A stretch of DNA of 64,000 nt from an uncultured Bacteroidales bacterium (GTDB lineage: Bacteria; Bacteroidota; Bacteroidia; Bacteroidales; CAIXZF01): assembly GCA_903923925.1 (NCBI GenBank), contig CAIXZF010000072.1, positions 89,363 through 153,362 of the forward strand. The letters are read 5' to 3'. Shown piece by piece: positions 35,896 to 44,887 of the stretch. Made by a program: the position numbers and the translations under genes. The stretch's first letter is position 1; each line of letters begins with the position of its first letter. Below the pieces are notes generated by a model, which was not told where the DNA came from, did no database searches, and was given only the letters and a program-made list of their open reading frames with translations.

Positions 35896-36294
35896 ATGCT
35901 GAACTATCCACCCAAGATTTTAATAGCCTTTGGTGAAACCATAAGTGGTAACGATCAGATACATAAATGGTTACTTTCTAATGGATATCCTGAACTTGCG
36001 GCATTATCAAATGCAATCCGTGGTAGTGAAGACGCTTTTCATTGGCTGATAAAAAATGGATTTCCTCAGTTCGGAGCACTAGACCATGCAATTGATGGGG
36101 ATTTAAATGCCCGTAAATGGCTGGTGAACAATAACTTCCACTTTTTGCTGATCTTTGCTGATGCCTGCAATAATAACCAGGATGCAAAAAATTGGCTACT
36201 CAGCAGAGATCTCCAGATTTTTATTGTCCTGGTAAAGAAAATTGTTGACTTTCGTGATAATCAGTATTTCGACTATCATAAGATTCACTTCTAG
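35896..36294 (+). CDS. Small protein of four 25-residue repeats
   Basis: Function unknown. The 132-residue protein is built of four 25-residue helical repeats. Each has the pattern A-L/I-x-x-A-I-x-G-x-x-x-A-x-x-W-L-x-x-N-G/N-F/Y, for example A-L-S-N-A-I-R-G-S-E-D-A-F-H-W-L and A-L-D-H-A-I-D-G-D-L-N-A-R-K-W-L. The fourth copy is degenerate (C-N-N-N-Q-D-A-K-N-W-L). No signal peptide, so cytosolic. The repeat could form a small solenoid for protein binding. It is co-transcribed with the radical SAM gene (3-base gap) and convergent with nrdJ, one base away from its stop. Confidence 0.75.
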   Translation: MLNYPPKILIAFGETISGNDQIHKWLLSNGYPELAALSNAIRGSEDAFHWLIKNGFPQFGALDHAIDGDLNARKWLVNNNFHFLLIFADACNNNQDAKNWLLSRDLQIFIVLVKKIVDFRDNQYFDYHKIHF

Positions 36295-36295
36295 T

Positions 36296-39004
36296 TTAAC
36301 CGCATTTTGAATCGCCACAGCTCTTGCATACCAGGCAACCTTCCTGGTAAACCAGACTGTCCTTGTTTCCGCATTTAGGACAAGTATTGTTTCCGGCTTT
36401 TGTACCATCCGGGATATATTTCTTGAGTGAGCGGGTTACTCCGTTTTTCCAGGTATTAATAGACTCAGAGCGCAGGTCAAGATTATTAACAAGGTTAACT
36501 ACAAAAGGAAGAGGCATTCCGTGTCTGAGAATTCCGGAAATAAGTTTTGCATAATTCCAATATTCTTTCTCAAAACATCGCGATAATCCTTCCATTGTAA
36601 TTTTATATCCGTCCTTGTCTTCAAACTGAAAGTCGTAACGGTTTCGGCCTTTATCAGATTTATTTTTGATAATCCAACCGGATTCAACCCAGGTAGGAAC
36701 AATAAATCCTTCTGCTTTTCCAGTGAAGATCTCATAAGGACGACCTTTCAGCACACCTATAATTGCAACCCATTTCTCATAGTCATTCTGAAAGCGAACA
36801 ATCTCTGCTTCAAGAATAACCGGACGCGGAGGTGCTTTTGTTTCAATGATTTCAACTTCCTTATTATCATCCTGTTTTTCATTTGAAATCAGAACACCCG
36901 ACCTGGAACCATCGCGATATACCGTCATTCCTTTGCATCCGCTTTCCCAGGCTGCTTTGTAAATTTCCCCGATAAGTTCTTTAGTAACATCTTTAGGTAC
37001 ATTCACAGTAACGCTGATGCTGTGGTCAACCCATTTCTGAATTGCTCCCTGCATCTTCACTTTTGCTACCCAGTTCACATCGTTGGCAGTTGCTTTGTGA
37101 TACGGTGATTTCTTAATAATTTCAGCTAATTCTTCCTCTTCATATTTTGAGACTTCATCCGGATTATATCCGTTTATCTGCAACCAATTAATAAACTTGT
37201 GGTGGAATACATTATACTCTTCCCAGGCATCGCCAACCTCATCAGTAAATGTAACATTTGAAGTTTTATCATTCGGATTAACCTTCCTGCGACGTCTGTA
37301 GTTCACCATAAAAACTGGTTCAAGCCCCGAAGAAGTCTGTGTCATAAGACTTGTCGTGCCTGTTGGTGCAATAGTAAGCATTGCAATATTTCTTCGGCCA
37401 TGGATTCCCATTTCTTCATAAAGGCTTTCATCAGCCTCGCGGATTCGCTGGATAAAAGGGTTGTTCATTTCACGTTCGAAACTGTAAATCGGGAAAGGAC
37501 CTCTTTCTTTTGCCATTATTACTGAAGAACGATAGGCTTCAACAGCTAAAAATTTATGGATTTCTACCGAGAAGTCGGTTGCTTTATCAGTACCATAACG
37601 TGAACCAAGAGCGGCCAGCATATCGCCTTCTCCTGTAATACCCAAACCTGTACGACGGCCCTGCAATGTTTTCTTACGGATATTCATCCAAAGGCTGCGT
37701 TCAACACGCTTAATATCATCATCTTCAGGATCTGTATCAATTTTTTTAAGAATCGAATCTATTTTCTCAGTTTCCAGATCAATAATATCATCCATCATCC
37801 TCATTGCCTTGTGGGCGTGGGAGCGGAAAAGTTCGTCATTAAAAGCAGCCTGTGGAGTAAACGGGTTATCTACATAGCTGAAAAGATTGATTGCAAGCAA
37901 TCTGCAACTATCGTAAGGGCAAAGCGGAATTTCGCCGCAAGGATTCGTTGAAACTGTTTTGAATCCCTGATCTGCATACGAATCCGGAACTGATTCACGA
38001 ATTATTGTATCCCAGAAAAGTATACCTGGTTCAGCAGATTTCCAGGCGTTGTAAACAATTTTATCCCATAACTCCCGGGCTTTAATTTTTTTGAAGAATT
38101 TGGGGTTGTCGGAATCAATAGGATAACGTTGTGTATAATCTTCGTCCGCCACAACTGCCTGCATAAAGTCATCGGTGAGTTTTACAGAAATATTGGCACC
38201 GGTTACTTTTCCTGTTTCCAGCTTAGCATCAATAAAGGATTCGGCATCGGGATGTTTTACCGAAATTGAAAGCATTAAAGCGCCTCTGCGGCCATCCTGA
38301 GCAACTTCGCGGGTAGAATTAGAATAACGTTCCATGAAGGGCACGATACCTGTTGAGGTGAGAGCGCTGTTCTTTACAGGGCTTCCATAAGGGCGTATGT
38401 GTGAAAGATCGTGCCCGACACCACCACGACGCTTCATTAATTGAACCTGTTCCTGGTCAACTTTCATAATTCCACCATAACTGTCGGAAGAACTGTCGCC
38501 AATAACAAAACAATTTGATAATGAACCAGTTTGAATATTATTCCCGATACCAGCCATAGGGCTGCCCTGTGGAATAATATATTTAAAATTGGCAAGCAGG
38601 TCGAAAATTTCCTGTTCGCCCATTGGGTTAGGGTATTTTGCTTCAATCCTTGCCAGCTCAGAAGAAATGCGACGATGCATGTCATCAGGAGTGCATTCGA
38701 AAATTGCCCCACTGCTGTCTTTCAGAGCATATTTATTAATCCAGACATTTGCAGCCAGAGTATCACCACCAAAATATCTTGTGGAGGCTTCGAATGCTTC
38801 TTCATAGGAGTATGTTCTTACAGATTCTTCTGTACTGCCCTGTTCCTCAGGAAGTTTGTCGAAGCTATCAAAATCATCATCCTCATCTTCACGATGAAAA
38901 GGCTTTGGCCTTACCCTCTTAGTCAACATCTCGTCGTAAAAACTTTGTTCATCTACTTTTTTGTCTGAAATTATTGGATCGTTTGCAAATAATTCTTGGT
39001 TCAT
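36296..39004 (-). CDS. nrdJ: Adenosylcobalamin-dependent ribonucleotide reductase (class II)
   Basis: This 902-residue enzyme reduces ribonucleotides to deoxyribonucleotides with a radical generated from coenzyme B12, independent of oxygen. Conserved parts are visible: G-S-L-S-N-C-F-V-I-G (first active-site cysteine), N-P-C-G-E-I-P-L (radical-site cysteine region, near 360), A-P-T-G-T-T-S-L and G-C-K-G-M-T-V-Y-R-D-G-S-R. A C-terminal zinc ribbon/cysteine tail contains C-P-K-C-G and C-K-S-C-G. The length is normal for the NrdJ-z/Vitamin-B12-dependent type. I saw no cobalamin riboswitch in the 203 bases upstream. The organism must make or import B12. Confidence 0.95.
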   Translation of the reverse strand: MNQELFANDPIISDKKVDEQSFYDEMLTKRVRPKPFHREDEDDDFDSFDKLPEEQGSTEESVRTYSYEEAFEASTRYFGGDTLAANVWINKYALKDSSGAIFECTPDDMHRRISSELARIEAKYPNPMGEQEIFDLLANFKYIIPQGSPMAGIGNNIQTGSLSNCFVIGDSSSDSYGGIMKVDQEQVQLMKRRGGVGHDLSHIRPYGSPVKNSALTSTGIVPFMERYSNSTREVAQDGRRGALMLSISVKHPDAESFIDAKLETGKVTGANISVKLTDDFMQAVVADEDYTQRYPIDSDNPKFFKKIKARELWDKIVYNAWKSAEPGILFWDTIIRESVPDSYADQGFKTVSTNPCGEIPLCPYDSCRLLAINLFSYVDNPFTPQAAFNDELFRSHAHKAMRMMDDIIDLETEKIDSILKKIDTDPEDDDIKRVERSLWMNIRKKTLQGRRTGLGITGEGDMLAALGSRYGTDKATDFSVEIHKFLAVEAYRSSVIMAKERGPFPIYSFEREMNNPFIQRIREADESLYEEMGIHGRRNIAMLTIAPTGTTSLMTQTSSGLEPVFMVNYRRRRKVNPNDKTSNVTFTDEVGDAWEEYNVFHHKFINWLQINGYNPDEVSKYEEEELAEIIKKSPYHKATANDVNWVAKVKMQGAIQKWVDHSISVTVNVPKDVTKELIGEIYKAAWESGCKGMTVYRDGSRSGVLISNEKQDDNKEVEIIETKAPPRPVILEAEIVRFQNDYEKWVAIIGVLKGRPYEIFTGKAEGFIVPTWVESGWIIKNKSDKGRNRYDFQFEDKDGYKITMEGLSRCFEKEYWNYAKLISGILRHGMPLPFVVNLVNNLDLRSESINTWKNGVTRSLKKYIPDGTKAGNNTCPKCGNKDSLVYQEGCLVCKSCGDSKCG

Positions 39005-39207
39005 CGTGGGAAATGAATTTTATAAAAACTGTAAATATTTTATCTTGTTTAAGTTAGGGCGAAACCGCTACTCTTTTAATGAGGTAACCAAGATACAACA
39101 GGAAAATGACCCATGGCAAACTCAGTTATTAACAAAAACGACCTCTTCGAATTTAATGCTCTGATTTCAAAACTGATAAGGGTGTTATAAGTCATTAAAC
39201 CCCTGTT

Positions 39208-39660
39208 TTAACTGATATTCAGAGTTTTGCCCCATATCAATTTCTTCCCAAACCCAAGCCTGTTGTCGGTTAGCTTGAAATAGGAAGGGTAAAAGCCCCA
39301 TAGGGTTGTCTCCATAATCATTGCCACCGGGAACTTCCATAAATAGGCCTTTTTGGCCCTATGGAGATCATCTCCTTCAAGCAGAACAGCTGTTCCGGTG
39401 AATTGCAGTCCCTGAATTTTACCGATAACAGAGGTTTCGAGACTGATATTCCCTGCAACCTGTTTTTGCAGCAACATATCACTTCCATGACGGGTTATCA
39501 GGTCTGATGTGAATACAAACAGATTCTCTTCTGGCATGTAAGCATAAAAGCAGTTCGCAGTCCAGGGAATATTATTGGTTGAAGTTGCCAGTACAAACTG
39601 GTGATGCTTATTAATAAAGCTGATTATTTTTTTATCTACGCTTAGATTTTGTTCCGTCAT
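39208..39660 (-). CDS. Pyridoxamine 5'-phosphate oxidase-like flavin-binding protein
   Basis: This 150-residue protein has the split-barrel PNPOx-like fold: H-H-Q-F-V-L-A-T-S-T-N-N-I-P-W-T-A-N-C-F-Y, then L-F-V-F-T-S-D and a Q-G-L-Q-F-T-G-T-A segment. It resembles the YhbP/UPF0306 group, small FMN or heme-binding proteins with mostly unknown substrates. Its start is one base after the stop of the TauE-like gene, so the two are co-transcribed. Confidence 0.8.
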   Translation of the reverse strand: MTEQNLSVDKKIISFINKHHQFVLATSTNNIPWTANCFYAYMPEENLFVFTSDLITRHGSDMLLQKQVAGNISLETSVIGKIQGLQFTGTAVLLEGDDLHRAKKAYLWKFPVAMIMETTLWGFYPSYFKLTDNRLGFGKKLIWGKTLNIS

Positions 39661-39661
39661 A

Positions 39662-40045
39662 CTATTTTTTCATCATCATATTAGCAGCTATCAGGATAAG
39701 TGCAATTGCGAAAATTCTACGCAAAACGCTGATAGGAATATTTAGCGCAATTTTGGAACCGAAATATCCGCCGATAAGAAAGGTAACAGCAATAATTGCT
39801 GCATATTTGAGGTTAAGCTGCCCGGCTTTATAGTAATTCATAACTGCAAAAAGACCAACAGGAGGAAGCATAACAGCCAGGCTTGTCCCCTGGGCTGAGG
39901 TTTGTCCAATCCCCAGAAAGTAGACCATCGCAGGGATCATAATAACACCTCCGCCGAGTCCAACCATTCCTCCAAATACACCGGCAGCCAGGCCGATGAG
40001 TGCCAGAATTAATAATGTAGTTATATCCATAGTGTCTTTTTTCAT
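39662..40045 (-). CDS. Half-size TauE/SafE-type membrane transporter
   Basis: This 127-residue protein has about four hydrophobic segments and the signature G-G-M-V-G-L-G-G-G-V-I-M-I-P-A, typical of the sulfite/sulfonate exporter family. Full-length TauE proteins are about 250 residues with two such halves, so this one would work as a dimer. The substrate is unknown. A second possible start (MDITTL) is 15 bases inside. It is co-transcribed with the PNPOx-like gene. Confidence 0.85.
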   Translation of the reverse strand: MKKDTMDITTLLILALIGLAAGVFGGMVGLGGGVIMIPAMVYFLGIGQTSAQGTSLAVMLPPVGLFAVMNYYKAGQLNLKYAAIIAVTFLIGGYFGSKIALNIPISVLRRIFAIALILIAANMMMKK

Positions 40046-40112
40046 TAGCGAAATATCTTTTCCGTATGTTTCTGATTACAGGAATCCAATTTTTGACTGA
40101 TTCTTAAGCAGT

Positions 40113-43100
40113 TTAAAAATCTGTACTTAATGAAAAATAAAAAATTCCTTTTTGAACTGTCAAATCCTCAACCCCCCACGACCAGTCTGCGCGGATAAAG
40201 TAGCCAAGAAAACGGGTTCTCAAGCCGAAACCATATCCCCCAACAAGTGGTTCAACCTGATTTTCAACGGTAACTGTGATAGGGCCTTGTTTAATTACTT
40301 TCTGATAAAGCGAATTTTGTTTTGAGTAAGGACTTGGCCCGTTCCACGCAGTACCCAGATCACCAAATCCAACAATCTGGAAATTATTTATAAAATCAGA
40401 TTTTATAGGGCGGCCGGCAAAATACCTGAAAACCGGCAAACGAATCTCGCTGTTGAAAACGAAAAAACTATTTCCATTCCGGATATTCTGGTTAAACCCA
40501 CGAAGGTTGGTAGCAAGTGTCTGGTAGGCATAATGCTGATCGGTTGCAATTGGCACATCATTGTTGAACCTTGGATTCAGCCAGTTGTCAACACCACCCA
40601 TATAATATATTAACCTGTTATTTCCGAAGGAAGTGCTGGCAGCAAAACGGTTAGCCCAGATCATTGTACGATGTATCCTGGTGTAGTTCCTGAAGTCGGC
40701 ACCAAACACGAAAAGGCCTATGTTATCAGGACTTAGCTGCTGCCAGAATTCACCGAACACTTTATATCTTGTGCCAAGATACAGATTGAGTCCTAACGAA
40801 CGTGTAGCATCAAAAACAAGTTCTCCCTTGAGCCCTGTCCAGTTTTTGGTTTTATTCGGAATCCTCAGATTAGTATCATCAATAGAAAGGTAAACAAAGC
40901 GGTCGTTACGATAGGTTACTGTGCTTCTGAAGCTCAGAACCTGGTTAAAAGGCCAGCTGAGCATATAATAGGCCTCATGCGACTGAAGTTTTACAAGTGA
41001 AAAAATAGTATCATCAATGGTATTTTCGATGATTTGCCGGTGAAGAGTTATTTGTTTATCGAGTCTGTTCTTAAGATTGGAATAGCTGAGAAGGTATTCA
41101 TTGTTATTCAGGTTGAATGAAAGCCTGACACCGGCGTTGATCCTGTAGTCTTCTAAAAGGTCGCTGGCGCCAACTTTGATAAATCCGTTAAATCCGGGGT
41201 TAAGAAATATTGGTGTTCCTCCTCCGCTGTAAGGCTGATACGTTGAATTCAGGAAGTTAAAATCAAGCTGGCTTACAAGATTATTTACGGAATACTCAAC
41301 CATATAATTCAACTGCTTGGGAATCAGGAGACCAGGGTTTTTTACTGGAAGAATTACTGCTGAAGCTGTTTGGCTGGAAGCTGTAGTATCTTTTACAGAT
41401 AATTTTATAAAAGCCTGTTTATCAAAGACATAATTGTTAATGTCAATTTTATCACCAGTCTTATTCTTTGAATCAGCATGTATGCTGTCTCCTGAAAGAT
41501 CAGGTTCATCAATACGAACACTGGTGAATCGCTTTCGCTTATGTGTAACATCAGTTTTTACTAGCTGCGTACTATCTGCCTGAACTTTTTTCTCTGCCTC
41601 TGCCAGCTTGACAATATATTCGGTAGACTGAAGCTTTAGGCTGGTTTGAGTTTTTACAGGTTCAAGATTATTAATATAGAGGCCATACTTGTTATTGCTG
41701 AAAATTACCTGTCCGTATTTTTCAGCTTTTGAAGAAATATCCTGCTCGAGAATGTTTCTGCTGAAATCGGTAATAGGATATGAAACTGTGAAATAACGGT
41801 AATGGGTAATTGTGTCGATATAATTTATAGCACTGTCGAAGCGGGCAAGATACCTGTTGTAGGTACCATTTTCATCGCTGAGATAGGAGATAAAGCCATT
41901 TTCATATTCCATAGGCTGCCTGTTATTGGCCAGCGGTGAATTTGTTACTCTTCTCAGAACCTGCTTTTTAGCGGAGTAATCGTACAGGAAAATGTCGTAT
42001 TTATCCTTTTGATGTGTATAAAATTTTGCTTCAGATTTTGGCCTTAAGGAATCATTCTCTCTGTTCGAGGCAAAAACTATCTGCTTTCCGTTATTAATAA
42101 ACCTTGGCTGAAGATCATCATAAAGGTCTTTGGTAATCTGTTCAAACGAATTAGCAGCAATATTAAAGACAAAAATATCACTTTGCCCTTTAATAACTGC
42201 CGACATTACAAAGGTCTTACCATCAGGTGAATAGGCAAAGTCAATAATTTTATCAAAATTAAAGATGAATCGTTTATCGAATTTTTTACTGGATATTGTA
42301 TAGAAATAAAGACTTATTTTACCTTTCTCTTCAGTAATAAAAGAAAGCAGTTTTCCGCTTGGATGCCAGGAAATTAGCGGATAAGAGTAATCAACTTTGT
42401 CATCAAGCCTGAAGCCTCGTTTGAAGATTTTTTTGTTTTTTTTACGGGTAAGATCCTTCAGATAAATCTTATATTGCCCGTCATCATTGGCAGAATAGGC
42501 AGCAAAGCGACCATCCGGGCTAACTTTCAGGTTGCTGTAAGTAACATCTTTTTTTGTTTTCAGAATCATGAATCCGGGATCGGGAAGAATATCATTTTCC
42601 ATCATTGCATAGCGATGCGCGTAAAAATTCAACCACTCCTTCACAACTGTTTTAAATGAAATTCCAAGAACGAATAAGAATCCTGATTCAACATTCTTGC
42701 TGATCTTCGCCATATAAATAATATTGGAGACCACAGTTTCTCCATACTTCTCACCAACGAATTTCCACAATGAATGCCCTGCATAAGCAGCATCCTGACC
42801 TGTTAACTGGTTAAATTTTTTATATTTCCCCGACTGAATTCCATCTTTTACCTTGCTGTCGATATCAGTACTCCAATCTTCCGACAGATAAGATATTAGT
42901 CCATTTATATACCAGTCGGGCAGAAAAAGCAAAGTCGAATTCTTCATCTGCGAAGTGAGACTACTGCCATAAAGTAACTGGTTAAGAACTATAGTGTTGA
43001 TTCCCTGCCGGATCTGTTTTTTGAGATTCTCATGGCTTCCGTCAAAATACAGGAAAACTTTCTGGTCGATAATTTTTGTAACTCCTCCGGTATTGTACAG

Positions 43101-43475
43101 AATATCATCATCAAGCCCTATATTGCTTTGTTTCAGCTCACTAAGTGTGTTAAAGATAATAAACTGAATTTTATCATTTACTGTAGTTTCGAGTTTACTT
43201 TCTGTTTCTTTGATCTGGTCCTGTGCATATTGGGCTGTAAATAAGGCGAGTTCTTTGCCATTCAGGTAGAAATAGGTGTCGAAACGCTCAAAGCGGAAAT
43301 AACTCCACTGGAAATTATTGTACTGAACCCTGTTCTTTCCAAAGGTCAACTGTGAACCATTATAAAACTGAGCCTTTGCCGGAGTTACCAAAATTGTAAG
43401 CTCTAACAGCAAGATTATCAGAAATATAAATAATTGGCCAGGCCTTATGTTAACTTTAGTGTACAATTGAGTCAA
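40113..43475 (-). CDS. TolB-propeller/outer-membrane barrel protein with inactive gluzincin-like domain
   Basis: A 1120-residue envelope protein with a signal peptide (about 1-36). The N-terminal 270 residues resemble the peptidase-MA/gluzincin fold, with L-P-D-W-Y-I-N-G-L-I-S-Y-L, but no H-E-x-x-H motif is present, so it is probably not a peptidase. Residues about 290-530 are TolB-like propeller blades (Y-S-P-D-G-K-T-F; S-P-D-G-R-F-A-A-Y-S). The last 400 residues look like a BamA/D15-type barrel ending in F (S-L-S-T-D-F). The first codon is TTG; no ATG fits the signal peptide. The function is unknown; roles in outer-membrane assembly or sensing are possible. Confidence 0.75.
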   Translation of the reverse strand: MTQLYTKVNIRPGQLFIFLIILLLELTILVTPAKAQFYNGSQLTFGKNRVQYNNFQWSYFRFERFDTYFYLNGKELALFTAQYAQDQIKETESKLETTVNDKIQFIIFNTLSELKQSNIGLDDDILYNTGGVTKIIDQKVFLYFDGSHENLKKQIRQGINTIVLNQLLYGSSLTSQMKNSTLLFLPDWYINGLISYLSEDWSTDIDSKVKDGIQSGKYKKFNQLTGQDAAYAGHSLWKFVGEKYGETVVSNIIYMAKISKNVESGFLFVLGISFKTVVKEWLNFYAHRYAMMENDILPDPGFMILKTKKDVTYSNLKVSPDGRFAAYSANDDGQYKIYLKDLTRKKNKKIFKRGFRLDDKVDYSYPLISWHPSGKLLSFITEEKGKISLYFYTISSKKFDKRFIFNFDKIIDFAYSPDGKTFVMSAVIKGQSDIFVFNIAANSFEQITKDLYDDLQPRFINNGKQIVFASNRENDSLRPKSEAKFYTHQKDKYDIFLYDYSAKKQVLRRVTNSPLANNRQPMEYENGFISYLSDENGTYNRYLARFDSAINYIDTITHYRYFTVSYPITDFSRNILEQDISSKAEKYGQVIFSNNKYGLYINNLEPVKTQTSLKLQSTEYIVKLAEAEKKVQADSTQLVKTDVTHKRKRFTSVRIDEPDLSGDSIHADSKNKTGDKIDINNYVFDKQAFIKLSVKDTTASSQTASAVILPVKNPGLLIPKQLNYMVEYSVNNLVSQLDFNFLNSTYQPYSGGGTPIFLNPGFNGFIKVGASDLLEDYRINAGVRLSFNLNNNEYLLSYSNLKNRLDKQITLHRQIIENTIDDTIFSLVKLQSHEAYYMLSWPFNQVLSFRSTVTYRNDRFVYLSIDDTNLRIPNKTKNWTGLKGELVFDATRSLGLNLYLGTRYKVFGEFWQQLSPDNIGLFVFGADFRNYTRIHRTMIWANRFAASTSFGNNRLIYYMGGVDNWLNPRFNNDVPIATDQHYAYQTLATNLRGFNQNIRNGNSFFVFNSEIRLPVFRYFAGRPIKSDFINNFQIVGFGDLGTAWNGPSPYSKQNSLYQKVIKQGPITVTVENQVEPLVGGYGFGLRTRFLGYFIRADWSWGVEDLTVQKGIFYFSLSTDF

Positions 43476-43612
43476 AATTCTCCGCTAATTTACAATTAAT
43501 CTCCGGGTCTTAAACCTTTTCAACAAACGATAAAGCTGATTAATTTATTCTTTACGATCTTTGCATACTGCAATTAAGGTAATGCTTTCAACTTTGTTTA
43601 CAAACCAAAACT

Positions 43613-44245
43613 ATGCAAATAAAAACTTTTGTATTTAATCCGTTTCAACTTAACACTTACGTACTGTTTGATGAAACAAAATCCTGCGTTATTATTGATC
43701 CCGGTTGTAATGATGATGATGAAGAAAAAGAGCTGGATGATTTTATTGTTTCCAATGGTTTAATTCCAAAGCATTGTTTGCTTACGCATTGTCATGTTGA
43801 TCATGTACTGGGTCTTAATTTTGCTGAAAAGAAATATGGTCTCAAAACTGCTGCAAATGAAGAAGGGCTTCAGTTTATCCGGACTGCAAGTCATTATGCT
43901 GCAGCCTTTGGGTTTGATGTGGATGAGGTTAATGTTCCGGTAACATTTATTAATGATGGTGATGAAATTCGATTCGGAAATTCAATTCTGAAAGTACTTG
44001 AAACTCCCGGACATGCTGCAGGCAGCGTTTGTTTACTTGCCGAAGCCGACAAATTTGTGATTTCAGGCGATGTGCTGTTCTTTGAAAGCATTGGTCGTAC
44101 AGATTTACCAACAGGTAACCTCGATTTTCTGGTTGAGAGTATCCAAACAAAACTGTTCACCCTCCCATCTGATTTCACTGTTTATCCAGGACATGGCCAT
44201 GAAACAACCATTGGCCATGAGAAATTGAATAATCCATTTTTATAA
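43613..44245 (+). CDS. MBL-fold hydrolase (glyoxalase II-like)
   Basis: The 210-residue enzyme has the metallo-beta-lactamase metal motif T-H-C-H-V-D-H (H59, H61, D63, H64), then the later ligands G-H-A-A-G-S and the D in S-G-D-V-L-F, and finally P-G-H-G-H-E-T. It resembles short glyoxalase II/hydroxyacylglutathione hydrolase-like proteins, which cleave thioesters. Exact substrate unknown. It is divergent from the TolB-like gene, with 137 bases between the start codons. Confidence 0.88.
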   Translation: MQIKTFVFNPFQLNTYVLFDETKSCVIIDPGCNDDDEEKELDDFIVSNGLIPKHCLLTHCHVDHVLGLNFAEKKYGLKTAANEEGLQFIRTASHYAAAFGFDVDEVNVPVTFINDGDEIRFGNSILKVLETPGHAAGSVCLLAEADKFVISGDVLFFESIGRTDLPTGNLDFLVESIQTKLFTLPSDFTVYPGHGHETTIGHEKLNNPFL

Positions 44246-44711
44246 AAAAGCTTCTGTTTCTTTAAATTGTAATCATAGAGGAAAACTACCGGAAAGGAGG
44301 ATCGTCCCTATTTGGATCTTGAATTTTAGCGCAAGAATGCTATTTATTTTAGTAAAGAAGAAAATCAAATTTGTTATGATGTAATACCGTGAAGCGGTTG
44401 AAGTTTAAGCTTATGTTTCAGAATAATGTAGAATCAATAAAATAGTTTTTTCTGAACTTCAAATTAAAAGTATCCTGGTTTCATGCGAAATGTACAAGTC
44501 TAAAAATGTATCAATTTACCAGTGAATCAAATGCCAGGTGAAATTGATAAATTAATACACTGCTAGATTTTTACATTGCTTTATTGCGCCATTTCTTCGT
44601 TCAGGTGTAACGATAGATGGCAAACCAGCGCACCAGACCTGAAAGGGCGGCCTACCGAAAAGGTGGAAAGCTCTTAAACTATTCTAATTATTTTATTCAA
44701 ACATTCTGTAC

Positions 44712-44731
44712 GGATATGCCACGGCATGTCC
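44712..44731. repeat. Second copy of palindromic element
   Basis: GGATATGCCACGGCATGTCC is 17/20 identical to the element at 5443-5462 and again nearly self-complementary. Flanks also agree (GTA/CGGA... and ...TCCTTGC versus TCCCTAC). A third, half copy (GGTATGCCACGG) follows at 44746. Confidence 0.6.
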
Positions 44732-44836
44732 TTGCTTCGAAAACGGGTATGCCACGGTTTTAGTTTTCTTGTGTGGAAATTTGTTAGTGTGTTAGTGTGC
44801 TGATTACTAGCATGCCACATCAATGTTTATAAAAGA

Positions 44837-44872
44837 AAAAAGAGGATGATCCTTTTGGGACACCCTCTTTTT
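44837..44872 (-). terminator. Rho-independent terminator of the choice-of-anchor-L gene
   Basis: AAAAAGAGG pairs with CCTCTTTTT. Further internal pairs (TG/CA, CC/GG) surround a TTTT loop, and A/T tracts flank both sides. It lies 16 bases after the minus-strand stop at 44888. Confidence 0.8.
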
Positions 44873-44887
44873 AATCAATCAATCATT

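Larger units (their letters stand above)
44246..44887. other. Non-coding gap with repeats and terminator
   Basis: About 640 bases without a recognisable gene. It contains the palindrome copy at 44712-44731, a partial third copy (44744-44757) and a terminator for the gene at 44888. Around 44590-44650 a short frame reads P-F-L-R-S-G-V-T-I-D-G-K-P-A-H-Q before a stop; it could be a coding remnant but matches nothing I know. Confidence 0.5.

Noticed and set aside
38531..38968. Plus-strand frame of 145 codons opposite nrdJ
   Set aside because: The nrdJ frame is complete and conserved through this segment; the antisense product looks like nothing known.
39005..39207. Cobalamin riboswitch upstream of the B12-dependent nrdJ
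   Set aside because: No B12-box-like sequence or matching stem structure could be made out by eye on the minus strand. A covariance-model search would settle it.
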